From an uncultured Methylococcaceae bacterium (lineage in GTDB: Bacteria > Pseudomonadota > Gammaproteobacteria > Methylococcales > Methylomonadaceae): a stretch of DNA of 5,832 bases. The position numbers and the translations under genes were made by a program. The notes below the pieces were generated by a model that saw nothing but the letters and a program-made list of their open reading frames with translations, had not been told where the DNA came from and searched no databases. Positions 1 through 5,159 of this stretch are shown in pieces (the stretch's first letter is position 1; each line of letters begins with the position of its first letter). Location of the stretch: the NCBI GenBank assembly GCA_903903365.1, contig CAIUYS010000327.1:1-5832 (forward strand). Direction: 5' to 3'.

Positions 1-550
1 CTTCGCTTTTGGCGGTTTGTTGGCGCGGTGCGACATTCATACCGATTTGGATCAGGCTTCAGAGTGCGAGCTAAACGGTTTGTATTTGGGTATCAAACGT
101 CAGCATATCGACAACCATACCCGTATTAATCACCTAAAGCCTCATGGGATCAGTCGTGAACTTTATAAAGGCGTATTGGATGATAGGGCCAGAGGTGTGT
201 TTCAGGGGCGGGTGATTGTGGCTGAAGATGCTCAAAAAACCGACTCGCAAATGAATAATCGTAACTTGCTGTTATCAAGCGATGCTGAAGCGGATACCAA
301 GCCGCAGTTGGAAATTTACGCAGATGATGTTAAATGCGGGCATGGTGTAACCGTTGGGCAGTTGGATGAAAAATCTGTTTTTTATTTGCAATCACGTTGC
401 GTTGATGAAGAAACTGCGCGTAACATACTGACCTTTGCATTTGCCAATGAAATGGTTGATAAGGTTAAGATTAAAGGACTGCATGACCGGGTGTTGGAGC
501 AAGTGTTAGCCCGCTTCCCGCAAGAAGGCGTTAATAAGGAATGGTTATGA
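1..550 (+). CDS. sufD: SufD, Fe-S cluster assembly scaffold subunit (C-terminal part, 5' end outside window)
   Basis: SufD pairs with SufB and the ATPase SufC in the cytoplasmic SufBCD complex that assembles Fe-S clusters. The reading frame is already open at the left edge (first full codon at base 2), so about 182 C-terminal residues are visible. It shows the SufB/SufD beta-helix core: the stretch DNHTRINHLKPHGIS, then GVFQGRVIV, then a QKTDSQMNNRNLLLS segment, and YADDVKCGHGVTVGQLDE. The KCGHG Cys (codon 335-337) and His (341-343) correspond to the conserved C-terminal Cys/His of SufD implicated at the SufB-SufD interface in E. coli. The helical tail ends in EWL. SufD is preferred over SufB because the fragment ends directly before sufS in the usual order sufB-C-D-S. 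Its stop TGA overlaps the sufS ATG, which suggests translational coupling. sufB and sufC are inferred upstream but not seen. Confidence 0.93.
   Translation, partial: FAFGGLLARCDIHTDLDQASECELNGLYLGIKRQHIDNHTRINHLKPHGISRELYKGVLDDRARGVFQGRVIVAEDAQKTDSQMNNRNLLLSSDAEADTKPQLEIYADDVKCGHGVTVGQLDEKSVFYLQSRCVDEETARNILTFAFANEMVDKVKIKGLHDRVLEQVLARFPQEGVNKEWL
535..549 (+). promoter_or_regulatory. RBS that decides the sufS start
   Basis: TAAGGA at 535-540 touches the ATG at 541 with no spacing, which is too close to work, but lies 6 bases from the in-frame ATG at 547. The 547 ATG also forms a classic ATGA overlap with the sufD stop (548-550). The sufS start is therefore set at 547 rather than 541. The site lies inside sufD. 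Confidence 0.75.
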
Positions 551-1770
551 CAGTATTTGATGTACAGAAAATACGCCAGGATTTCCCTATTCTTAAAGAG
601 AAGATTCGTGGCAAGGATTTGGTTTATCTGGATAATGCTGCTACTTGCCAAAAGCCGCAGGCGGTTATTGACAGCATCGTGCATTTATATAGTCATGATT
701 ATGCCAACGTGCATCGCGGCGTACATACCTTAAGCGTTCGGTCTACTGACAAATTTGAAGGCGCACGGACTAAAGTTAAAGACTTTATTAATGCAGCCAG
801 CGAAAAAGAAATTATTTTTGTTAAAGGCGCTACCGAAGCCATTAATCTGGTCGCGCAAACTTATGGTAAAGCCAATATTAAAACTGGCGATGAAATTATC
901 ATTACCGCCATGGAGCATCATTCCAATATTGTGCCTTGGCAAATGCTGTGCGAGCAAACCGGCGCGGTGTTAAAAGTCGCCCCCATTAACTTGCAAGGTG
1001 AATTGATATTTGATGAGTTTGAAAAATTGGTTAATGATAAAACCAGGCTGATTTCGGTCGTTCACATGTCCAATGCATTGGGCACCATTAATCCCGTTAA
1101 AAAGATTATCGCTGTCGCGCATGAAAAAGGCATTCCGGTGCTGTTGGACGGTGCTCAGGCCATTCCCCATATAACAGTGGATGTGCAGGAACTGGATTGT
1201 GATTTTTATGTGTTCTCGGCGCATAAGCTGTATGCCCCGACAGGTGTTGGTGTGCTTTACGGCAAACAAGCGCTGCTGGAAGCCATGCCACCCTATCAAG
1301 GTGGTGGTGATATGATTCGCAAAGTCACCTTTGAAGAAACCGAATACAATGTGCTGCCTTATAAGTTTGAAGCCGGTACGCCGAATATTGCTGATGTCGT
1401 TGGTTTGGGTGTGGCTATTGATTATTTGAACGGTATCGGTATGGAGAGCATTGCTGCTTACGAAGCCGAATTATTGAGCTATGCAACAGCAAAAGCCAAA
1501 CAAATTAAGGGCCTTCGAATTATTGGTGAGGCTGAGCATAAAGGCGCAATTCTGTCTTTTGTGTTGGATAAAATACATCCGCACGATATTGGTACCATGC
1601 TAGATAGTTTAGGTATAGCAATAAGGGCAGGGCATCATTGTGCCATGCCGGTAATGGATTTTTATAAAGTACCTGCAACGGCACGCGCCTCTTTTGCAAT
1701 GTATAATACCAAAGAAGAAATTGATGTATTAATGAACGGTATAGAATCTTTAATAGAGGTATTTGGCTAA
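547..1770 (+). CDS. sufS: SufS, group II cysteine desulfurase
   Basis: A PLP enzyme that removes sulfur from L-cysteine, leaving alanine and a persulfide on its active-site Cys, which is passed to a sulfur acceptor for Fe-S assembly. From the ATG at 547 it is 407 residues, the usual length for SufS. Visible motifs are GATEAINLVA (94-103), the PLP-stacking His124 in MEHHSNIVPWQ, DGAQA (201-205), the PLP Schiff-base lysine K227 in SAHKLYAPTGVG, and the catalytic C365 in RAGHHCAMP. These align with H123, K226 and C364 of E. coli SufS as recalled. The HPHD motif at 344-347 places a His (H346) 19 residues before the catalytic Cys. This is the position of B. subtilis His342, which swaps onto the SufU zinc, whereas E. 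coli has Tyr there. That fits the sufU gene following directly. The stop TAA overlaps the sufU ATG by one base. Confidence 0.97.
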   Translation: MTVFDVQKIRQDFPILKEKIRGKDLVYLDNAATCQKPQAVIDSIVHLYSHDYANVHRGVHTLSVRSTDKFEGARTKVKDFINAASEKEIIFVKGATEAINLVAQTYGKANIKTGDEIIITAMEHHSNIVPWQMLCEQTGAVLKVAPINLQGELIFDEFEKLVNDKTRLISVVHMSNALGTINPVKKIIAVAHEKGIPVLLDGAQAIPHITVDVQELDCDFYVFSAHKLYAPTGVGVLYGKQALLEAMPPYQGGGDMIRKVTFEETEYNVLPYKFEAGTPNIADVVGLGVAIDYLNGIGMESIAAYEAELLSYATAKAKQIKGLRIIGEAEHKGAILSFVLDKIHPHDIGTMLDSLGIAIRAGHHCAMPVMDFYKVPATARASFAMYNTKEEIDVLMNGIESLIEVFG

Positions 1771-2222
1771 TGTTTGATGATTTACGTGACCTCTATCAAG
1801 AGGTTATTTTTGACCATAATCGTAACCCGCGTAATTTTCGCATCATTGAAAATGCCGATAGAAAAGTCGAAGGATTTAATCCGCTGTGCGGTGATCGTCT
1901 GACTTTATATTTGCAAATGGAGGGTGATGTGATTGCCGACGCCAGTTTTCAGGGCTCAGGGTGTGCTATTTCCACAGCATCGGTTTCGTTAATGACGGAA
2001 ATAGTTAAAGGTAAAACCGAAATTGAAGCCGAAGAGTTATTTAAAAAGTTTCATGAAATGACTACCGGTAAAGATGAAAACTTTAATCTTGAAGCGATTG
2101 GTAAACTGGCAGTATTAGCCGGTGTGCGTGAGTATCCGGCACGGGTTAAATGCGCAACATTGGCCTGGCATACCCTTGATGCTGCGTTGAAAAACGAACA
2201 GCAAGCCATTTCTACAGAATAA
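1770..2222 (+). CDS. sufU: SufU, zinc-dependent sulfur acceptor for SufS
   Basis: An IscU-fold cytoplasmic protein of 150 residues. In B. subtilis SufU is a zinc-bound sulfurtransferase that takes the persulfide sulfur from SufS and hands it to the SufBCD scaffold. The sequence shows the ligand set C40 and D42 (NPLCGDRL), C65 (GSGCAIS) and C128 (RVKCATLAW), in line with B. subtilis Cys41, Asp43, Cys66 and Cys128 from memory. The segment GKTEIEAEELFKKFHEMTTG, at about 81-100 between the second and third Cys, is the extra stretch that separates SufU from true IscU scaffolds. The ATG shares a base with the sufS stop (TAATG), and an AGAGGT at 1755-1760 lies 9 bases upstream. The best-known gammaproteobacterial suf operon (E. 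coli) uses SufE instead. IscU is the main alternative, but the insert and the suf context argue for SufU. Confidence 0.94.
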   Translation: MFDDLRDLYQEVIFDHNRNPRNFRIIENADRKVEGFNPLCGDRLTLYLQMEGDVIADASFQGSGCAISTASVSLMTEIVKGKTEIEAEELFKKFHEMTTGKDENFNLEAIGKLAVLAGVREYPARVKCATLAWHTLDAALKNEQQAISTE

Positions 2223-2243
2223 GCTTATCCCGATAATCCTTCA

Positions 2244-3011
2244 GTGCAAAAATACACAGGAAAACTGGCCGTACTTTATCAAGGGCAGGGCGATATCCTT
2301 CCGTTTCAGCAGCTTGCGGAAAGACTAAAAGTTCCTTTATATCAATCGGTTAATAATGAGTGTCCGGAAAGCTTCTTTTTAACCTGGCGCGATGGCTGTT
2401 TAAAGTTACTTGATAAAGAGCTGCTAAAAAAAGGTGGCTTGGTCGTTGATATAGAGCCACGCAATGGTGAGCAACGCTCATGGCCCGCGCCGAAAGATGG
2501 TGCTTTGGCTCATGCACTCGGGCGAAAAACCAAAACGGTTATTGATGCCACTACGGGGTGGGGTCAGGATAGTTTACATATCTTTCGCATGGGCTATGAA
2601 GTGCTTTGCATCGAACGTTCGCCGGTGATGACCGAATTGCTCAGCGACGGTTTTAAGCGCTTGGTTGAGTTGGAGTGGATGCAGAAACTCAATCTTCAGT
2701 CGCCCAGATTACTCATCGGTAATGCCATTGAGCTGTTGGCAACGTTAGATGCGCCGCCGGACTGTATTTATCTTGACCCCATGTTTCCGCCCAAGCGTAA
2801 AAAATCCGCATTACCCAAGAAATCAATGATGGTCTTGCGTGACTTGTTGGGCGATGATCAAGATAAAGAGCAGCTTTTTGCAGCGGCTTTAATGGCCGCC
2901 GGAAAACGGATTGTGGTAAAAAGTCCTGACTATGCGGAGCCTTTAGGTGGCAAGCCTAACGAAAGTTTTCATGGGAAATTATTACGTTATGATGTTTATT
3001 TTAAAGGTTAA
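2244..3011 (+). CDS. rsmJ: RsmJ-family 16S rRNA (guanine-N2) methyltransferase
   Basis: A class I SAM-dependent methyltransferase of 255 residues, close to the ~250 of E. coli RsmJ (YhiQ), which makes m2G1516 in 16S rRNA. Visible motifs are a family-specific stretch at about 67-92 (VVDIEPRNG, then a KDGALAHALGRK block), SAM-binding motif I VIDATTGWGQD (99-109), the acidic end of the next strand in CIERSP (122-127), catalytic motif IV YLDPMFPPKRKKSAL (176-190), and VVKSPDYAEPL (224-234). The start is the GTG at 2244, 21 bases after the sufU stop and in the same frame. No convincing Shine-Dalgarno sequence precedes it, so translation may depend on ribosomes finishing sufU. In E. coli rsmJ lies beside prlC, not in suf, so this placement is unusual. 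The family call is strong; activity on G1516 is inferred. Confidence 0.9.
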   Translation: MQKYTGKLAVLYQGQGDILPFQQLAERLKVPLYQSVNNECPESFFLTWRDGCLKLLDKELLKKGGLVVDIEPRNGEQRSWPAPKDGALAHALGRKTKTVIDATTGWGQDSLHIFRMGYEVLCIERSPVMTELLSDGFKRLVELEWMQKLNLQSPRLLIGNAIELLATLDAPPDCIYLDPMFPPKRKKSALPKKSMMVLRDLLGDDQDKEQLFAAALMAAGKRIVVKSPDYAEPLGGKPNESFHGKLLRYDVYFKG

Positions 3012-3022
3012 CGTTTAAAAAT

Positions 3023-3027
3023 AGAGG
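3023..3027 (+). promoter_or_regulatory. RBS of the Rieske protein gene
   Basis: AGAGG lies 7 bases before the ATG at 3035. A second GGAG at 3030-3033 is only one base from the ATG and is too close to be the main site. This supports the 3035 start. Confidence 0.6.
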
Positions 3028-3034
3028 CTGGAGA

Positions 3035-3355
3035 ATGTCTGATTGGGTAAATGTAATAGATGAAACAGCATTGGCAGATGGCGAAAATATCGTCATTGAT
3101 ATAGATGGAGCGGATGTGGCCGTATTTAAGGTTGAAGGTGGTTTTTATGCGATTGAAGATGTTTGTTCACATGACGGTGGAGAAATTGCGAGTGGTGAGT
3201 TAGACGGTGATGAAATTATCTGTCCTCGTCATGGCGCCCGTTTTTGCGTTAAAACGGGTGCTGTTAAATCCCCTCCCGCCTATGAAAATATACACTGCTT
3301 TTCGGTTCGCATTGGCAATGGAAAAGTGCAGGTTAGGGATGATCGCTGGGATTGA
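3035..3355 (+). CDS. Small Rieske-type [2Fe-2S] ferredoxin, suf-associated
   Basis: A 106-residue soluble protein with a complete Rieske cluster-binding pattern: C44-x-H46 in CSHDGG and C63-x-x-H66 in CPRHGARF, with 16 residues between the two boxes. Two Cys and two His would bind one [2Fe-2S] cluster. It has no signal peptide or membrane segment, so it is probably cytoplasmic. Its size matches stand-alone Rieske ferredoxins often labelled ferredoxin subunit of non-heme iron or ring-hydroxylating oxygenases. No oxygenase gene lies nearby, and its place as last gene of the suf operon suggests a role in Fe-S assembly or repair, for example as electron carrier or client. That role is inferred. 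Related Rieske genes are known in other suf clusters. Two extra Cys (C71, C88) lie outside the motif. The gap from rsmJ is 23 bases, and a terminator follows at 3493. Confidence 0.92.
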   Translation: MSDWVNVIDETALADGENIVIDIDGADVAVFKVEGGFYAIEDVCSHDGGEIASGELDGDEIICPRHGARFCVKTGAVKSPPAYENIHCFSVRIGNGKVQVRDDRWD

Positions 3356-3492
3356 TGTTTTTTTTAGCAGCAATGAATTCGATATGCCATGCAAAACGTA
3401 AAATCAATAGATGGTTTAACGCAATCCATCGATAGTATTTGATCGGCTGTTGCCGCGTAGTTTTATTAAAAAATCCCCCCAATCGACAGATG

Positions 3493-3535
3493 ATGCCGGA
3501 TAATCAAATATCATTGATTAGCCGGCATTTTGTTT
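3493..3535 (+). terminator. Rho-independent terminator of the suf operon
   Basis: The left arm 3493-3507 (ATGCCGGATAATCAA) pairs with 3514-3528 (TTGATTAGCCGGCAT). This is a 15-position stem with a single A/G mismatch (3500/3521) and a 6-base loop. The right arm runs straight into TTTTGTTT (3528-3535). The orientation suits the + strand suf transcript. Read on the - strand, the hairpin has no immediate T-run, but its place between convergent genes may let it stop transcription both ways. Confidence 0.85.
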
Positions 3536-3552
3536 AATGTTGTTCAGTTTTT

Positions 3553-3990
3553 TTACGAGTCTTTCAAGCCAGATAGTCCGATAATGGACCAGTTGTCGAA
3601 ATCAAGAGCACCCTCCTCATTGTCGCCTTTGTTATAAGTGATGCGGCAAACATATTTTTTGGTACTTGTGCCAGCAGTATCTCTGGTGAGTGTAACTTCA
3701 GCGCTAATAAGGTATTGATAATTGCCAAAAGTATAGGCATTTAATGGTTTTTCAGGAAAGATAACGGTCGCATCAGATCCGAGTTCGGATTTAATATAAT
3801 TATTACAATGCATGAAAGCGATTGCCGATAAAGGTGTTGAAATGGGCAAGGAGCTGGCTTGGTCGTTGCTGTCAACAAGAAAAAGATCAGACGCAACAAC
3901 TTTATAAATAACAGGCATAACGAGTTTATATTGACTTAAAAGTAGAACAGCCAAGCCTGCGACAAGCAGTAATGTGCGGTATTTTTTCAT
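3553..3990 (-). CDS. Unrecognised small protein with N-terminal membrane anchor or signal
   Basis: I do not recognise this 145-residue protein. It begins MKKYR and then has a hydrophobic run LLLVAGLAVLLL (7-18), followed by more hydrophobic residues to about 33. This suggests a signal anchor or signal peptide with the rest in the periplasm. There is no lipobox Cys and no clear cleavage site. The remaining ~110 residues are soluble-looking, with two Cys only (C62 in FMHCNNYI and C115 in KYVCRITY) that could form a disulfide. Alternating beta-type strands follow (NYQYLISAEVTLT, KKYVCRITYN) and the end is FDNWSIIGLSGL. The pattern suggests a small beta-rich periplasmic domain, which is inference only. 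The ATG at 3990 has no visible Shine-Dalgarno. It is convergent with suf and divergent from pmoC, so any link to either is unproven. Length, composition and a clean signal-like start favour a real gene. Confidence 0.72.
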   Translation of the reverse strand: MKKYRTLLLVAGLAVLLLSQYKLVMPVIYKVVASDLFLVDSNDQASSLPISTPLSAIAFMHCNNYIKSELGSDATVIFPEKPLNAYTFGNYQYLISAEVTLTRDTAGTSTKKYVCRITYNKGDNEEGALDFDNWSIIGLSGLKDS

Positions 3991-4128
3991 AAAATTTAGG
4001 TGGTTGAATTAGGGCTCATTATTGAGGATTGTAACCGAATTTTAACAGAAATCAGTATATTAAGCGTAGGTAAATTTTATGGTGACATGAATTTTTGCAA
4101 GGAAATAAAATTGTAGAATGTTTTTGAC
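3991..4128. other. AT-rich divergent spacer upstream of the pmo promoter
   Basis: This lies between the start of the - strand gene and the pmo -35 box. I see no gene here. A promoter for the - strand gene should be in it, but I found no good -10/-35 pair. An 11-base inverted repeat (CATAAAATTTA at 3988-3998 and its complement at 4071-4081) is present, is AT-rich, and has no clear role. Confidence 0.5.
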
Positions 4129-4156
4129 TTGACAAGGTTATTCGAACTGGTAGACT
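4129..4156 (+). promoter_or_regulatory. Predicted sigma70-type promoter of the pmo operon
   Basis: A perfect -35 box TTGACA (4129-4134), a 16-base spacer, and the -10 box TAGACT (4151-4156, 4 of 6 consensus) preceded by TG at 4148-4149, an extended -10. Transcription would start near 4162-4164, giving a pmoC leader of about 120 bases. A sigma70-like promoter ahead of pmoC is what has been reported for other methanotrophs. It is the best promoter match I see in the intergenic region. Confidence 0.75.
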
Positions 4157-4158
4157 GA

Positions 4159-4183
4159 CAACTCACCAAATTGAGTTGGTGAG
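4159..4183 (+). promoter_or_regulatory. Two mutually exclusive hairpins at the predicted pmo transcript 5' end
   Basis: Hairpin A pairs CAACTCA (4159-4165) with TGAGTTG (4172-4178), 7 bp with a 6-base loop. Hairpin B pairs CTCACCAA (4162-4169) with TTGGTGAG (4176-4183), 8 bp with a 6-base loop. They share bases and cannot coexist. B starts at the predicted +1, so it could be a 5'-terminal stem that protects the mRNA. As DNA the same repeat could be an operator just below the promoter. Confidence 0.55.
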
Positions 4184-4189
4184 ACTTCC

Positions 4190-4206
4190 CTTAAATTTAG
4201 TTTAAG
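4190..4206 (+). promoter_or_regulatory. Small AT-rich hairpin in the pmoC leader
   Basis: CTTAAA (4190-4195) pairs with TTTAAG (4201-4206) across a 5-base loop. It is weak (one G-C pair) and has no T-run. It may be incidental. Confidence 0.3.
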
Positions 4207-4220
4207 TAAGAAGTAGGAAA

Positions 4221-4268
4221 ATGGAGTTGTACTATAGAGTCCTGGTCAATCGGCTGGGGATTTGTTAA
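4221..4268 (+). CDS. Possible 15-residue leader ORF upstream of pmoC
   Basis: ATG at 4221 opens a frame encoding MELYYRVLVNRLGIC and ends at TAA 4266-4268, 16 bases before the pmoC ATG. AGGA (4215-4218) sits only 2 bases before the ATG, which is short for a ribosome binding site. If translated it could act as a leader peptide that influences leader folding or pmoC translation. The peptide has no run of regulatory codons and resembles no leader I know, so this may be chance. Confidence 0.28.
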   Translation: MELYYRVLVNRLGIC

Positions 4269-4273
4269 TTTTT

Positions 4274-4280
4274 AGGAGGT
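4274..4280 (+). promoter_or_regulatory. Strong RBS of pmoC
   Basis: AGGAGGT is a near-complete anti-Shine-Dalgarno match, 4 bases before the ATG at 4285. The same element precedes pmoA and is stronger than any site in the suf genes, in keeping with very high expression of methane monooxygenase. Confidence 0.85.
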
Positions 4281-4284
4281 AGAA

Positions 4285-5037
4285 ATGGCAGCTACAACTG
4301 AATCAGTGAAAGCTGATGCTGCGGAAGCACCGCTGTTAAACAAAAGAAATATGTTCTTGGGCGCTTTGCTCTATATCGTATTTTACGGTTGGGTTCGTTG
4401 GTATGAAGGTGTCTATGGCTGGTCAGCCGGTTTGGACTCATTTGCACCTGAATTCGAAACATACTGGATGAACTTTCTATACATTGAATTTGTATTGGAA
4501 GTAACCACTGCAGGCCTGTTATGGGGCTACATGTGGAAATCTCGTGACCGTAAAGTGATGTCAATCACTCCAAGAGAAGAGTTAAGAAGACACTTTACTC
4601 ATTGGACTTGGTTGGTAATGTACAGTATCGCTATTTATTATGGCGCTAGCTACTTTACAGAGCAAGATGGTACATGGCATCAAACTATTGTTCGTGATAC
4701 TGACTTTACACCAAGTCACATCATTGAATTCTACTTGAGCTATCCTATCTATATCATCACTGGTGGTGCTTCTTTCTTATATGCTAAAACAAGATTACCA
4801 ACCTATCAAAAAGGTTTGTCTCTTCAGTATTTAGTATCAGTAGTTGGTCCTTTCATGATCTTGCCAAATGTTGGCTTGAACGAATGGGGTCACACTTTCT
4901 GGTTTATGGAAGAATTGTTTGTTGCACCTTTACACTACGGCTTCGTATTCTTCGGATGGGCTGCTTTAGGTGTAATGGGTATCGTAAACATAGAAATTGG
5001 AGCTTTGTCCAAGCTTCTGAAAAAAGACTTAGCTTAA
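4285..5037 (+). CDS. pmoC: PmoC, particulate methane monooxygenase subunit C
   Basis: Integral membrane subunit of the copper enzyme that oxidises methane to methanol in intracytoplasmic membranes. It has 250 residues with about six hydrophobic helices (roughly 23-38, 60-84, 107-124, 148-167, 179-197, 211-238). Family stretches are visible: RWYEGVYGWSAGLDSFAPEF, YFTEQDGTWHQTIVRDTDF and LNEWGHTFWFMEEL. The CuC ligands appear as D128, H132 and H145, and the CuD ligands as N199, H203 and H217. All six sit 28 positions below the M. capsulatus numbers I recall (D156, H160, H173; N227, H231, H245), so both sites look intact. The order pmoC-pmoA argues for a methane rather than a divergent enzyme. 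AmoC of ammonia oxidisers is related, but this sequence is much closer to methanotroph PmoC. Its codons lean to TTC for Phe and GGT for Gly, unlike the suf genes, as expected for very high expression. Confidence 0.98.
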   Translation: MAATTESVKADAAEAPLLNKRNMFLGALLYIVFYGWVRWYEGVYGWSAGLDSFAPEFETYWMNFLYIEFVLEVTTAGLLWGYMWKSRDRKVMSITPREELRRHFTHWTWLVMYSIAIYYGASYFTEQDGTWHQTIVRDTDFTPSHIIEFYLSYPIYIITGGASFLYAKTRLPTYQKGLSLQYLVSVVGPFMILPNVGLNEWGHTFWFMEELFVAPLHYGFVFFGWAALGVMGIVNIEIGALSKLLKKDLA

Positions 5038-5047
5038 TTTAAGTCTT
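5024..5047 (+). promoter_or_regulatory. Hairpin spanning the pmoC stop codon
   Basis: AAGACTTA (5024-5031) pairs perfectly with TAAGTCTT (5040-5047). A further G-U pair at 5032/5039 leaves the pmoC stop TAA (5035-5037) in the loop. There is no T-run, so it is not a terminator. It could stabilise the 3' end of the pmoC segment or affect coupling to pmoA. Confidence 0.45.
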
Positions 5048-5072
5048 GGTTGTAACAATTAACTATCTCCTG

Positions 5073-5103
5073 GTTGCTTCGTCCTTTTTCACGACGAAGC
5101 AGC
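5073..5103 (+). promoter_or_regulatory. pmoC-pmoA intergenic hairpin
   Basis: GCTTCGTC (5076-5083) pairs with GACGAAGC (5093-5100) across a 9-base loop. Flanking pairs 5075/5101, a G-U at 5074/5102 and 5073/5103 extend the stem to 11 bp. No T-run follows, so it is unlikely to end transcription. A processing or mRNA-stability element in the 122-base gap is the likelier reading. A 6-base repeat pair (ATTAAC 5058-5063 and GTTAAT 5115-5120) encloses it. Confidence 0.65.
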
Positions 5104-5147
5104 AAAGTTGACAAGTTAATGATTAATAAAAATAATTTAAATCCTTT

Positions 5148-5154
5148 AGGAGGT
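5148..5154 (+). promoter_or_regulatory. Strong RBS of pmoA
   Basis: AGGAGGT lies 5 bases before the ATG at 5160. It fixes the pmoA start and matches the pmoC element. Confidence 0.85.
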
Positions 5155-5159
5155 AAGCT

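Noticed and set aside
541..546. Upstream ATG at 541 as the sufS start
   Set aside because: The AAGGA directly abuts it, whereas the ATG at 547 has proper spacing and the ATGA overlap.
970..1299. Antisense open frame inside sufS (and similar ones at 382-684 and 730-957)
   Set aside because: They lie opposite strongly conserved coding sequence, show no family motif and have no ribosome binding site.
3358..3365. Run of eight T just after the Rieske gene stop, as a terminator
   Set aside because: No stable GC-rich hairpin precedes it; the hairpin at 3493-3535 is a much better terminator.
3405..3430. Imperfect inverted repeat around GATGG/CCATC
   Set aside because: Core of 5 bp with an 11-base loop and mismatches beyond it; expected by chance.
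3444..3455. Small CGGC/GCCG hairpin followed by TTTTATT
   Set aside because: Only a 4-bp stem and separated from the T-run by several bases; too weak to call.
3553..3990. Reading the - strand gene as a lipoprotein
   Set aside because: No Cys follows the hydrophobic segment; the first Cys is residue 62.
3988..4081. 11-base inverted repeat CATAAAATTTA and its complement, possibly an operator pair or mobile-element ends
   Set aside because: AT-rich, 72 bases apart, no transposase between and no target duplication seen; chance is plausible.
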